64,000 nucleotides of DNA from Romanomermis culicivorax (Eukaryota; Nematoda; Enoplea; Mermithida; Mermithidae), in the NCBI GenBank assembly GCA_963922205.1, contig CAWUHX010000077.1, positions 1,054,001-1,118,000 on the forward strand, given 5' to 3'. Shown piece after piece: positions 35,101 to 42,963 of the stretch (the stretch's first letter is position 1; every line of letters begins with the position of its first letter). A model generated the notes under the pieces. That model had not been told where the DNA came from, made no database searches, and saw only the letters and a program-made list of their open reading frames with translations. Position numbers and translations under genes: made by a program.

Positions 35101-38042
35101 CAGGGAGACAAATAGTCAACAAGGAGATTAACCAGCAAATCAGGAAGTCAACCATGCTCTAAGGAACCAATCAGAGAAGCAACCAACTAACCAGGAAATT
35201 AACCACTAACCAGATAAGCAACCAATTAATCGGCCAACTAACTAAGGAAATCAACCCACCAATCAGGGAATTAGTGAAACAATCAACGAGGGAATCAATC
35301 GACCATTAGATCAGAGAATCAAATAGCTATACAGGGAATCACTGAACGAGCCAACCGTGAAATCAACCAACCACTCAAGTCAACCAAGGAATCAATCCAC
35401 TAATCGGGAAATCAATTGACCAATCAGAGAATCAACCAATGATCCAACCTAACTATAGGACCAAAATCAAGAAATCTACTAACCGATTACGGAATCAGTA
35501 AATGCGATGCACTAGAAAATTTTGAGATTTTAACCTTCTGGAATGCGCCAAAATGTGTTTTTTCAACTTTTCATGGTTCCAGACAGTGTCTTTTTAGCTG
35601 CACACCCATTAGCAGTGCCACTAATGACAGTTTGACTACATTGGCGCAAACAAATTTTATTAGTGTACGGCAGGGGGTTTTTGTTCATGACCCATTTGAA
35701 CATGTACAAACGGCAGCCAATATTTCGTTTGTACAATTTGTACATATCAAAAATAGGTATAAATAAGTAACCTGTTTTTCTCTACATCATGGCCAAAGAC
35801 TAATAACCAAATGAGTGTAATTTTCAAATTTTATTTATAACTACGAAAAAAAATTCATTGAGATTGAACAAAAAATTCAAATTTTCGAGTTTCAAGTCTA
35901 ATCTACAAGCATTGTGGAACAAATTTTCTAGAAAACTATCCAAGCATGAATTTGCATTAGAGGATAAGTCGATGGTTAAGTCCTCTATGATGACAAGTGA
36001 AAGCCCAAAAAATATGTTACTCTTTCCGACGCCAAGCATCGGAAAATTTTTTTGTGTATTGACATTCGGGAATGCTGGAGTACATATTTTCCAAACATGT
36101 ATTCCAAGAACCAGATTCGAATTTTGTGTTCAAAAGCCGTAATTTCTAGAATTTTATTATTTGAAAAATTTTAAAATCAGTAATTTATTCGTTAACTATC
36201 ATGAACTCAACTTGGCCGAAAAGATATGAGTGGAAGAGTAGAAATTTCCGAAAACTACTTCCATGAAGCTTCCGAATTGATTTTACGTTGAGAAAGGAAT
36301 AATCGCCCCAAAAAGTTTAGAGACTTGACGTATTGACCTTTCTGAGAAAATGTTTCAAGGAAAAACTGGGGGCGAATCTTCATTAAATATCAAGATAAAA
36401 TATTGAAGATTATCACTTTAAACATGAGATAATACGTTTGAGATGATGAAAACTATTATACGTTAAATGATAGGTTAAGGTAGACATTCTGAAAGCCTCG
36501 TCTGAGCTGATTATTAAAGCTATAACCGGCGCGAAGATTATGAACTTCTTAAATGCACCAAAATTCATATTTTCTGTATACGTTATCTCCAAAAGTTTCG
36601 CCCCTAAACGGAGAAAGAGCCGTTTGTGCATGTACAAATGACTACCTCAATTTCGTTTGTCCCAAAAATTTTTCATTAGCGCGGCCCATGTTTTATTAGC
36701 GCCGCGCTAAAAAAACAGTGGTTCCAGGCTTATTTTTTGCCCTGACCTTCGAGTTTTTCCAAGTTTGCTAACTGGCACGCTCTAAAAAGTGTGAAGACTG
36801 AAATAAGCTTGGAAAACAACTTTGACTGCATTCTGTCAATTTTTGACAAGATAAATCTGGTATGCTACCCCTGTTTGGTTTGACAACTACGAAAACGATT
36901 CGACAACCTACCAAATTTTTGGGCTGGCTGGGACCAAATGAACCAACAGGATATGTCCAGGTACGTACAAATATTCTTAATTTTTTAGAGTCGACGCCTT
37001 GCTAGTCGTCGGATCACGAGCCAGTATGTCGCAAACGGTATATAGTATGCATCAAGCTATGAGCAAAGTAAATACGACATTGTTGGTCGTCGACGATGTA
37101 GCTGATGTATTCGCTGAAGCCGTGAGTGGGATTTTTTTCGAAAATAACTTTAAACTATATCAATTTTTCTCACCCACATTTTAGCCGCTCAAAGTATCGC
37201 GTGCTTTGATATTGTTTTGCAAAGGTTGCGGCGTGCGTAAGTGTTTTCAATGATCTTGGGGACAAGAAAAGTATATTCTTGTATATTCAAAACAAGAAAT
37301 GAACGACGGAACAACATGCTAAAATTTGGAGGTGTGAAAACAGAATTTTTAAAAGCAAAAAAAACAAAATAAAACATAATAGAACGATGAAGAAAATGCA
37401 ACCTGCGCAATTTTCAAAACAGGAGCGGAGAGAAAAAGTAAAGTTGAGAAATTGAAATAATCGACGAAGTAAAAAATATCAGAACAGAAGTAAAATAAAA
37501 AAGGAAGATGGTTAAGAGTTGAAACGTTCGAAAAGGTAAAAAATATATATAATGAAGACGATACAAAGAAATGACTCAAGTAGATTTTTAAATGTATGGA
37601 TTCAAATTTGTATTACCAAAAAAGCAAATGAAGGTTCTCAAAAACCTGCACGAATAAATTAAACATATCAATAAAGAGTCCACAAAAAGAAAAATTAAAA
37701 CTGCACCAAATGAAAAAGGAATTCTCCTGACTTAGAAAAACTGAAACGCGGTACTGATGGAGAAGTCTAAGATACAAACTTTCGTGCTCTGAAATGAAAT
37801 ACAGAAAAATATTAAATAATAGTTGATCAAATTCGTTTTAAAAACAACGAATAGCGGTTAAATCCAATTGAGAAACTGTATAATCGTCGATTTTAGCCAC
37901 TCATTCTGTTTTGCTAGTTAGCGGTGTAAGCATTCCTGGCATGGAAAGACAACGTACGCTGTCTAGTTCTATGGAGGAGGCCGACACGCCTCGCAAATTA
38001 TCGTTAACCAGACCGCCACCCAGCCATATGGAGAAAGTTTGA
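17155..38042 (+). CDS. NDRG-family protein (alpha/beta-hydrolase fold), 11 exons, first exon(s) missing
   Basis: Exons joining in frame: 17155-17205, 21635-21698, 21755-21872, 22906-22968, 23100-23160, 25705-25791, 26139-26213, 31309-31436, 36989-37121, 37185-37236, 37897-38042 (TGA stop). All junctions are GT-AG with matching phase. The 978 coding bases give 325 residues, against roughly 350-390 in the family, so about 20-40 N-terminal residues are unaccounted for. Diagnostic stretches are TCHDIGANHRSF, VFLHVCLPGQDDNEPNLPD, GLGEGAGANIMCRFA, the HPNRCLGVILIH strand and the C-terminal PGMERQRTLSSSMEE phospho-site-like tail. The nucleophile elbow reads GEGAG with no Ser, as expected for NDRG proteins, which are thought to be non-catalytic. 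They are linked to stress response, trafficking and growth control. Introns reach 10 kb or less and are filled with MITEs, some within a few hundred bases of exons. Family assignment is firm; orthology to one NDRG paralogue is not decidable. Confidence 0.9.
17748..20062. mobile_element. Possible 2.3-kb element with AGAGATGTAT ends
   Basis: AGAGATGTATCGTGTAGCAT at the left and GGGTACCCTATACATCTCT at the right are inverted. Both continue into ATATCGGGTCTGG-like words, repeated several times at 19790-20045. The flanks lack an obvious duplication. The interior 17890-19330 is dotted with GTGTAAA/TTTACAC words. No transposase frame was recognised. Confidence 0.4.
21056..21501 (+). mobile_element. 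MITE family B, copy 5, 8-bp duplication
   Basis: CATACATGTAATTGGG to CCGTTACATGTATG, with the perfect duplication ATTGGCAA at 21048-21055 and 21502-21509. It interrupts an older, reversed family B remnant (about 20930-21055 and 21510-21600). It lies in the NDRG intron only 133 bases upstream of the exon at 21635. Confidence 0.85.
23233..23679 (+). mobile_element. MITE family B, copy 6, 8-bp duplication
   Basis: CATACATGTAACTGGG to CCGTTACATGTATG, with the perfect duplication GTTAGGAG at 23225-23232 and 23680-23687. It begins 72 bases after the donor site of the NDRG exon ending at 23160. Confidence 0.85.
23908..25516. mobile_element. hAT-like element family C, CAAGGCCGT ends
   Basis: CAAGGCCGTACATTGG at the left and GGCAACGGCCCTC at the right are inverted. 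Flanks GTTCATTC and GTTCATTT match at 7 of 8. The interior (TTTTCCGGCGC hairpins, GAGTATAACAGYCATTGTTTTCTATC) is shared with 31740-32690. It contains a nested element at 24670-25287. Lies in an NDRG intron. Confidence 0.65.
24670..25287. mobile_element. 618-bp TAGTGATCGTACGGGGTC MITE nested in family C
   Basis: Ends TGGTGAACGTACGGGGTC and, inverted, TAGTGATCGTACGGGGTC. Flanks CTCTATCC (24662-24669) and CTCTATCT (25288-25295) match at 7 of 8. GGGGTCGGGGTC runs lie just inside both ends. TAGNG termini are common in hAT elements. Confidence 0.65.
27859..29492 (+). mobile_element. hAT element with decayed transposase, TAGTGATGGACCGATG ends
   Basis: Left end TAGTGATGGACCGATGCATC and the inverted right end agree over at least 14 bases. 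Both are followed by many CATCGGCCGATG subterminal repeats, likely transposase-binding motifs. Flanks CATATGAC and CGTATGAC match at 7 of 8. It carries hAT transposase remnants and is the most complete hAT relic in the window. Confidence 0.8.
28465..29000 (+). pseudogene. hAT transposase C-terminal remnants
   Basis: Two coding scraps in order. At 28465-28560 the frame HFKPIEDNKLYALASLLG then PRFKK matches the A..LDPRFKk motif of hAT transposases. At about 28825-29000 a frame with LEYIAESKLYFDSSPLKYW then KKNAATKPELA matches the C-terminal dimerisation (hATC) region, whose hallmark is PL.YW......P.La. Stops and frame changes separate the two, and the catalytic N-terminal half was not found. 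The pieces lie inside inverted repeats with an 8-base target duplication, confirming the element's class. It cannot encode an active enzyme. Confidence 0.75.
29607..30908. mobile_element. 1.3-kb element with long GC-rich inverted repeats
   Basis: The left block ACTTCGTCATGAGGTACCGC, continuing to GTTGTCCTATTCATACT, is inverted at the right (AGTATGAATAGGACAACCGG to GCGAAGTAC). Inverted repeats are about 45-50 bases, with a further GCGGCGCCGC palindrome at 29670-29720. Exact ends and target duplication are uncertain. The interior has no recognisable transposase. Confidence 0.55.
31627..32894. mobile_element. hAT-like element, CACTGTTTTTTTAGCG ends, perfect 8-bp duplication
   Basis: Left CACTGTTTTTTTAGCGC and inverted right CAGTGTTTTTTAGCGGC. 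The duplication AATGGGCC is perfect (31619-31626 and 32895-32902). TTAGCGCnGCGCTAA palindromes sit just inside. It starts about 190 bases after the NDRG exon ending at 31436. The interior overlaps in sequence with family C. Confidence 0.75.
32915..33202 (-). repeat. Old family B fragment
   Basis: ACACGAAGCGCCCAAAAAAT, CGACTATCATATGGCCGAC and the end CCCAATCACATGTATG match family B in reverse orientation; diverged. Confidence 0.5.
33883..35510 (-). repeat. Minisatellite-bearing repeat G, copy 1
   Basis: A unique end (CTGGACAATAGGTTCAGCTG, then GATGCAACTCGGTACCAGATGA) leads, after an inserted element, into about 470 bases of degenerate AATCAACCAACCAATCAGGG-type units (35030-35500). The same end and repeat recur inverted at 40440-41648. 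Confidence 0.65.
33931..34927. mobile_element. hAT-like element D, interrupting repeat G
   Basis: Removing it restores a continuous GACTTCGGTACCAAATGA. The word CTTCGGTA is duplicated (33923-33930 and 34928-34935). The right end as reverse complement is CAGGGTTTTTTTTCCGCAC; the left end has a weaker TTTTCCGCAC copy. The right half is repeated at 39150-39612. Confidence 0.6.
35584..36720. mobile_element. hAT-like element, same family as 31627-32894, inverted
   Basis: CAGTGTCTTTTTAGCTGC at the left and GCGCTAAAAAAACAGTG at the right. Flanks GTTCCAGA and GTTCCAGG match at 7 of 8. Both subterminal regions match the opposite ends of 31627-32894. The interior holds sequence shared with the 10735-11000 region of the CACTG element at 9483. 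Ends 268 bases before an NDRG exon. Confidence 0.7.
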
Positions 38043-39149
38043 TGGAACGCAAAATTTCACACTTTCATAAACACGAAAATTCGCGTCTTTTTGCTAATTC
38101 GAGCGATTTTGCACTTTTATGTACAAAAATGAACTATTTTACTATACATTTTGCAGCCTTTTGAATGAACAACAACAAGGCGTAGAAAGTTCAGGTTGAC
38201 TGTAATTGTATTTATTTTATTCGGTTTTTTTCGTAGCATGTATTCCTCGTATTATGCTTCATATAGTTTTGTATACTTTTTCATGTCTGTTGTAACCTTT
38301 TCACGTTCCATTTCTGTTTATGTTCCGGGCGAAAAATTGTACTTTATTTTAAGATTTGTGTTCGTGGAATTTTAAATTTTGTAGTACCTTTGAAATTTCA
38401 TCTTGAAGTGTTTCTGATGGTGATCGTCTCCCTGATTTTGCTTTGATGTTCAAGTAAATGTTTCCAAGGATGGTGTTTGGCATGTGTACACATTCTTGGC
38501 GCACTAACTTGTGCAGGCGTTGCGGCCGCACACTGTAAAAAGCCTAAAATGGTGTAAACAGTTCAACGAAGTCTCAATATGTACAGCGAAATCTCAATAC
38601 GGCGATCCTCAGAAGAGCGAATACTAAAATATTCTATGCATTCGAGTAAACGCACACAATATCGAAATTAGGTAAATTAAAATCGTTTTTGATGGTTGAG
38701 ATAGCCCATTTTTAGTTGCCTTTGGCCATCTAAATTTCACATGCTTTTGTGCTGCAGTTGCGGTAGGTATATGCACGAACGGCCCATTCCAAAATCACAA
38801 AAAAATTTCTATGAGAAAAAGATTTTTTTGAAACGTTGGAAAAAGCAAAAGCAAAAAATTATCATGAGGATTTTCCATTAAAATTGTTTTGTACATATGC
38901 AGCTGGATTGCCTTGCAGAAATATTAAATTGATGAAATTAATAAAATAAAATAATCAAATAAGATGAAATGAATAAAATAATTAAGCAGTAAAGAAAGAA
39001 CAAAAAACGAATGATAAAGACATTGTTGGGCACCCTGTTGCTGGCAAGTTGTGATCGGAAATCGACATGCAAATAGATGAATTGGACGTCCAGCGGCGCA
39101 AACATTTGCATAGAAGTGGAGCGCCACAAAAAGAAGGAAGTGATTTATC
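38043..39149. other. Downstream region of the NDRG-like gene
   Basis: AT-rich sequence that should contain the NDRG 3' UTR. I found no canonical AATAAA within the first few hundred bases after the stop and no further coding exon. Confidence 0.35.
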
Positions 39150-39612
39150 AATCAGTAATCTTAAGTATATTCAGATTTTGTTGGAAATTGAGATTTATTA
39201 TTGATCTTCATGAATTCTTTCTCTCCCTCGAAGTGTGAACACAAATTTTGTCGGTGAAAAATGATGAATACGCGATTCTCGACTGAAAATGTAATGCTTT
39301 TATTGTAGGCATAAGGGTGGAAAAGACTCATTTTTCCAGCGTTCTAGAACTTCAAAATCTAGCAATTAAGTTAATTGAAAAATCAATTGAAATCTATTAA
39401 TCTTCAGCTCTAATCACAGAAATGACAGCAGCAACTATTAATTTTGCTCAAACAATCTAAAATAATGTTTTTGAGCTCAATCTACAATTTCGCTCATTTT
39501 ACACATTTTTAAAATTATTTCAACTTGGAATGGAAACCATTTTCGTGTGCTGAAAAATTCTTGAGTCATTTCCGCGGGGTGCGGATAAAAGTGTGCAGAA
39601 ATAACCCTGATC
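39150..39612 (+). repeat. Partial copy of element D
   Basis: The stretch from CAGTAATCTTAAGTATATTC to GCAGAAATAACCCTG parallels 34437-34927 in the same orientation (shared TCAATTGAAATCTATTAATC and ATGACAGCAGCAACTATTAA blocks). The left end is missing. Confidence 0.6.
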
Positions 39613-39930
39613 TGGAAGAAGGTTTGTGCAAAGTACACTCAAAATCATGGTTTTTATAGTTAAAAAATTTTTTTGGCTGACCTTGGTACATGTACAAAAA
39701 GGCTCATACAAATAAAACACTGGAGTTGCACCTATTTTTAATTATAAGCCAGATAATATCTAGCTTCGGATCAAGCCTTGCGCACCCTGACGAATTCATG
39801 AGGATCAAAATCAACGGTTCACCAATTGAAAATTTCAATCCAAAAAATATACTGCCCAATGGCCCAGTTTGCGAACCATGCGACCAAAATTCAAATCAGA
39901 TAAAAATATATAGACTCGTCTGCTTAAGCA

Positions 39931-40149
39931 CATACCTATAATTAGGGGGCTCCAGCTTGGTCGAATCCCATACTTAAATGTTGGGACCTCCCTAATTCGG
40001 AAAAATTTTAAAAAAATTTAGTTTGTTTAGCCTTTTTCGGATAATTTTCGCAATTTTTGGTTTTTTAGATTCCTCAAAATTATGGGACGCCCACCCAAGA
40101 ATTTGGGGCTTACCCCCTCCCCAAGTGATCGGATCTCTTACAGGTAATG
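39931..40149. mobile_element. MITE family A, copy 3
   Basis: CATACCTATAATTAGGGGG to CTCTTACAGGTAATG. Flanks CTTAAGCA and CTTGAACA agree at 6 of 8 bases. Confidence 0.65.
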
Positions 40150-40439
40150 CTTGAACAATTATATCACTACTGAGTCATGTATAAATGCTTCAGTGGATTC
40201 CATTGGTAGTTGGAGATGGCTTATTCCTTAATTTATTGGTTTCGTTTCCTTGATGTCTGATTGATTCCTTTTTTGGCTGATTGCTTGATTCTTAAGTTAA
40301 TCAGTTTGGTTAGTTGAGATTAGTTTCCTCATTAGCTGGTTTATTTATACTGTGATTCGGTTGGTTATTTCCTATCTGGCTGATTCAACTAAACAGCCAG
40401 TTGAGGAATTACGTGCAACTTATAATTACTATCACTACG

Positions 40440-41648
40440 TTTATTCACCTAGTGAATCGACCAACCAACAGGGAAATCAAAGTAGGTTGTTTTTCCTTGT
40501 TGGTTGGTTCATCTCCTTGTAGTTGAATTTTGGTTTATTCCCAGATTAGTGGTTAGTTGATTGATTTCCCGATTCACTAGGTGGTTGGTTGGTTGATTCC
40601 TTGATTGACTAGTTGGTTGGTTCATTGATTCATTGATTGGTTGATTCATTACTTCCCTGGTTGATGGGTTGATTTCCCGATTGGTTGGTTGATTGATTAC
40701 TCAATTGGTTAGTTGGTTGGTTTACTGATTCCCTGATTCTTTGGTTGTTTAGTTCATTGATTCCTTGGTTGGTTGATTGATTTCTCAATTGGTTGGTTGG
40801 TTGATGCTTCGATTTGTTAGTCGGTCGATTTGTTGATCCTCTGGTTGGCTGGCTGATCCCTTGGTTGTTTGGTTCATCGATTCCCTGGTTGGTTGGTTGG
40901 TTAGTTGATTCCCTGATTGACTAGCTAATTGATGCCTCGATTGGTTAGTTGATTGATTCATCGATTCTCTGGTTGTTTGGCTAATCTCCTGGTTGTTTTG
41001 TTGCCTTGTTCATTCTCTGGTTGGTTAGTTGTTTCCCTGATTGGTTGGTTCATTGATTCCCTGGTTGGTTGGTTGATTTTCCGATTGGCTAGTTGATTGA
41101 TGCATCGATTGGTTAGTTGATTGATTCGTTGATTCTCGGGTTGGCTGGCTGATCCCCTGGTTGATTGGTTGATTATTTCCCTGATTTCTTGGTTGTTTGT
41201 TTCATTGATTCCCTGGTTGGTTGGTTGTTTCCCTGATTGGTTGCGTGGTTGATTCCCGGGTTGGTTGGATGACTCCCTGGTTGATTGGTTGGCTGTTTCC
41301 CTGATTGGATGGTTGGTCGCTTCATTGATCCCCTGGTTGGCTGGTTGCTTCTCTGATTGGTTGGTTGGTTCATTGATTCCCTGATTTGTTGATTGATTTA
41401 CTGATCAGTTGTCTCACTGTGACTGATTGGTTCACTGATTCCCTGACTGATTGATTGGTAGTTGATTCTCTCATTGATTGGCTGATTCCCTGTTTATTCA
41501 GTAAACCTTTGAGTTCTCCATTGCATTATCTCGGTTAAAATCGGATCATACACAAAACATGATCTGGTGCTGAGAATCAAGTCATCTGGTACTGAAGTTG
41601 CCTCATCTGGTACCGAGTTGCATCCAGTTGAACCTATTGTCCAGGTAT
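40440..41648 (+). repeat. Minisatellite TTGGTTGGTTGATTCCCTGA, repeat G copy 2
   Basis: About 1 kb of degenerate units built from TTGGTTGGTTGATTCCCTGA-like blocks with variable TTGG/TTGA phrasing. It ends at a unique segment (CATCTGGTACCGAGTTGCAT, then CCAGTTGAACCTATTGTCCAG) that is the inverse of 33883-33925. The two G copies are in opposite orientation about 6 kb apart. Confidence 0.75.
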
Positions 41649-42705
41649 GCCAGGAGAACCATCATTAATGTCTTTGCACCAGAATGTAACCTGGAAATGT
41701 TAACCATGGAATTATTTGAGATCAAAAAAAGACCCAATGAACAGGTGTTAGGCTGCTGTGGAGTCAACACTATGCAACAGTTCTGACCACAGGCTAACAA
41801 CAACAATAAACACCAAACTCTCCCAGACGTTTCACCAGATACTCGCCAGAACTTTCACCAAACCTCAGGCAGAACACCTTGGCACGTACCTCAGGAGTTC
41901 CTACCCAAGTCTCCAATCCTACTCTTATAAACTCCAACCTCTACGCTCACAAAACAATACACTTACGGGTTCAATGTGTATTGGGTAGCTAATGGCGACG
42001 CCAAATAAACAATAATAAACAAAATATTGTATAAAAGGCGATGGCGGCATCGCTCCATAAAACGTATATTTTTTAACAATGATAAAAAGACACAAACATC
42101 GCGAAACAGTGGCAGCATAAACCTATGCAAATATATCACTTCTTTTCGGCCACTTTCCCGCGCGTCCAACCGCCTGCGCACCGACGCCGGAAGCTGAACA
42201 CGTGCACCTGAGACCACCTCAACATCCCTCAGCCCTCAAAACCGACCAACAGGAGGTGAAAACCTTTCTGCAGCCTGAGTCTCATACTGAGGCCCCGACT
42301 GCATAACAGTTTTCCCCTTGGAAAACAAATTTTTGGGGCTACCCCCTCCAAAATGTGATCCAGCCCCTACCAGGTCCTTCAGGTGACGGCGACCTTGACC
42401 AATCCATTCGGCAGGGCACTCCTTTTCAGGCTACCTGAAACGATCACGAACGTAGTTCGGCCTGGACTTTGACGTCGATCTGTGCCTAGATCCGGGGCGT
42501 CGCTGTTCCTCTTCTCCCATGTACTGGTTTTTACAGCTTCGGTGCTGAGGTATCCCAGGTGCGCTTCCTCTATGGTCGGCCGCTCGCCACGTCGCTCCGT
42601 CCAATACAAATCTACTCAGTAAAAAAGATTTTCTATAAAATACTTCAAATTTACGAAATAACTTTATAAATGCAAATAAAAATTTCACGTCTTCATCTTT
42701 TTCAG
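41649..42705. other. GC-richer unassigned stretch with a family A end fragment
   Basis: From about 41650 to 42300 the sequence is richer in GC than the repeats to its left. It has short frames on both strands, none recognisable; it may be a fragment of an LTR or UTR. At about 42325-42385 the words GGGGCTACCCCCTCCAAAAT and CCTTCAGGTG match the right end of MITE family A. No partner exon for 42706-42840 was identified here. Confidence 0.35.
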
Positions 42706-42840
42706 GCCCTGAAATTAAACGAGAAAAAATACGAGGGCTATGTACATGCCCGAAATAAGATGGACGGAAAGACGAATTTCGCCGGGCAACTTTTGGGCAC
42801 CGGAAACGAGAAAAAATTTAAAATTTTAAAGCAACAATAA
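42706..42840 (+). CDS. Terminal exon of an unrecognised host gene
   Basis: The acceptor TTTTTCAG at 42698-42705 opens a 44-residue frame to TAA at 42838-42840. It contains KKYEGYVHARNKMDG, FAGQLLGTGNEKKF and a lysine-rich end. The frame, acceptor, adenosine-rich codon use and a downstream AATAAA make a real last exon likely. I do not recognise the protein. Upstream exons were not found in the 4.6 kb after the NDRG stop, so the preceding intron may be long or the exons small. The gene ends tail-to-tail with the minus-strand gag-like frame. Confidence 0.55.
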   Translation, partial: ALKLNEKKYEGYVHARNKMDGKTNFAGQLLGTGNEKKFKILKQQ

Positions 42841-42906
42841 AACGAGATAATATATTTTTTTTTGTATTTTGTATTTTATTTGTGTTTTTGTATTTTGTAT
42901 TTTTGA

Positions 42907-42912
42907 AATAAA
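42907..42912 (+). promoter_or_regulatory. Polyadenylation signal AATAAA
   Basis: AATAAA lies 67 bases after the stop of the 42706-42840 exon, in a T-rich 3' UTR made of repeated TTTTGTATTTTGTATT units. Confidence 0.55.
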
Positions 42913-42963
42913 ATTTGTACGAAATGATTAATTTTGGTCCAAAAAGTGTGCGGCTATATGAAA

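Noticed and set aside
41173-41373. 66-residue frame of NQPTNQ-like repeats
   Set aside because: Translation of the minisatellite; not a protein gene.
40440-41480. Regularly spaced repeats, considered as a CRISPR array
   Set aside because: Units are degenerate and contiguous without unique spacers, in a eukaryotic context.
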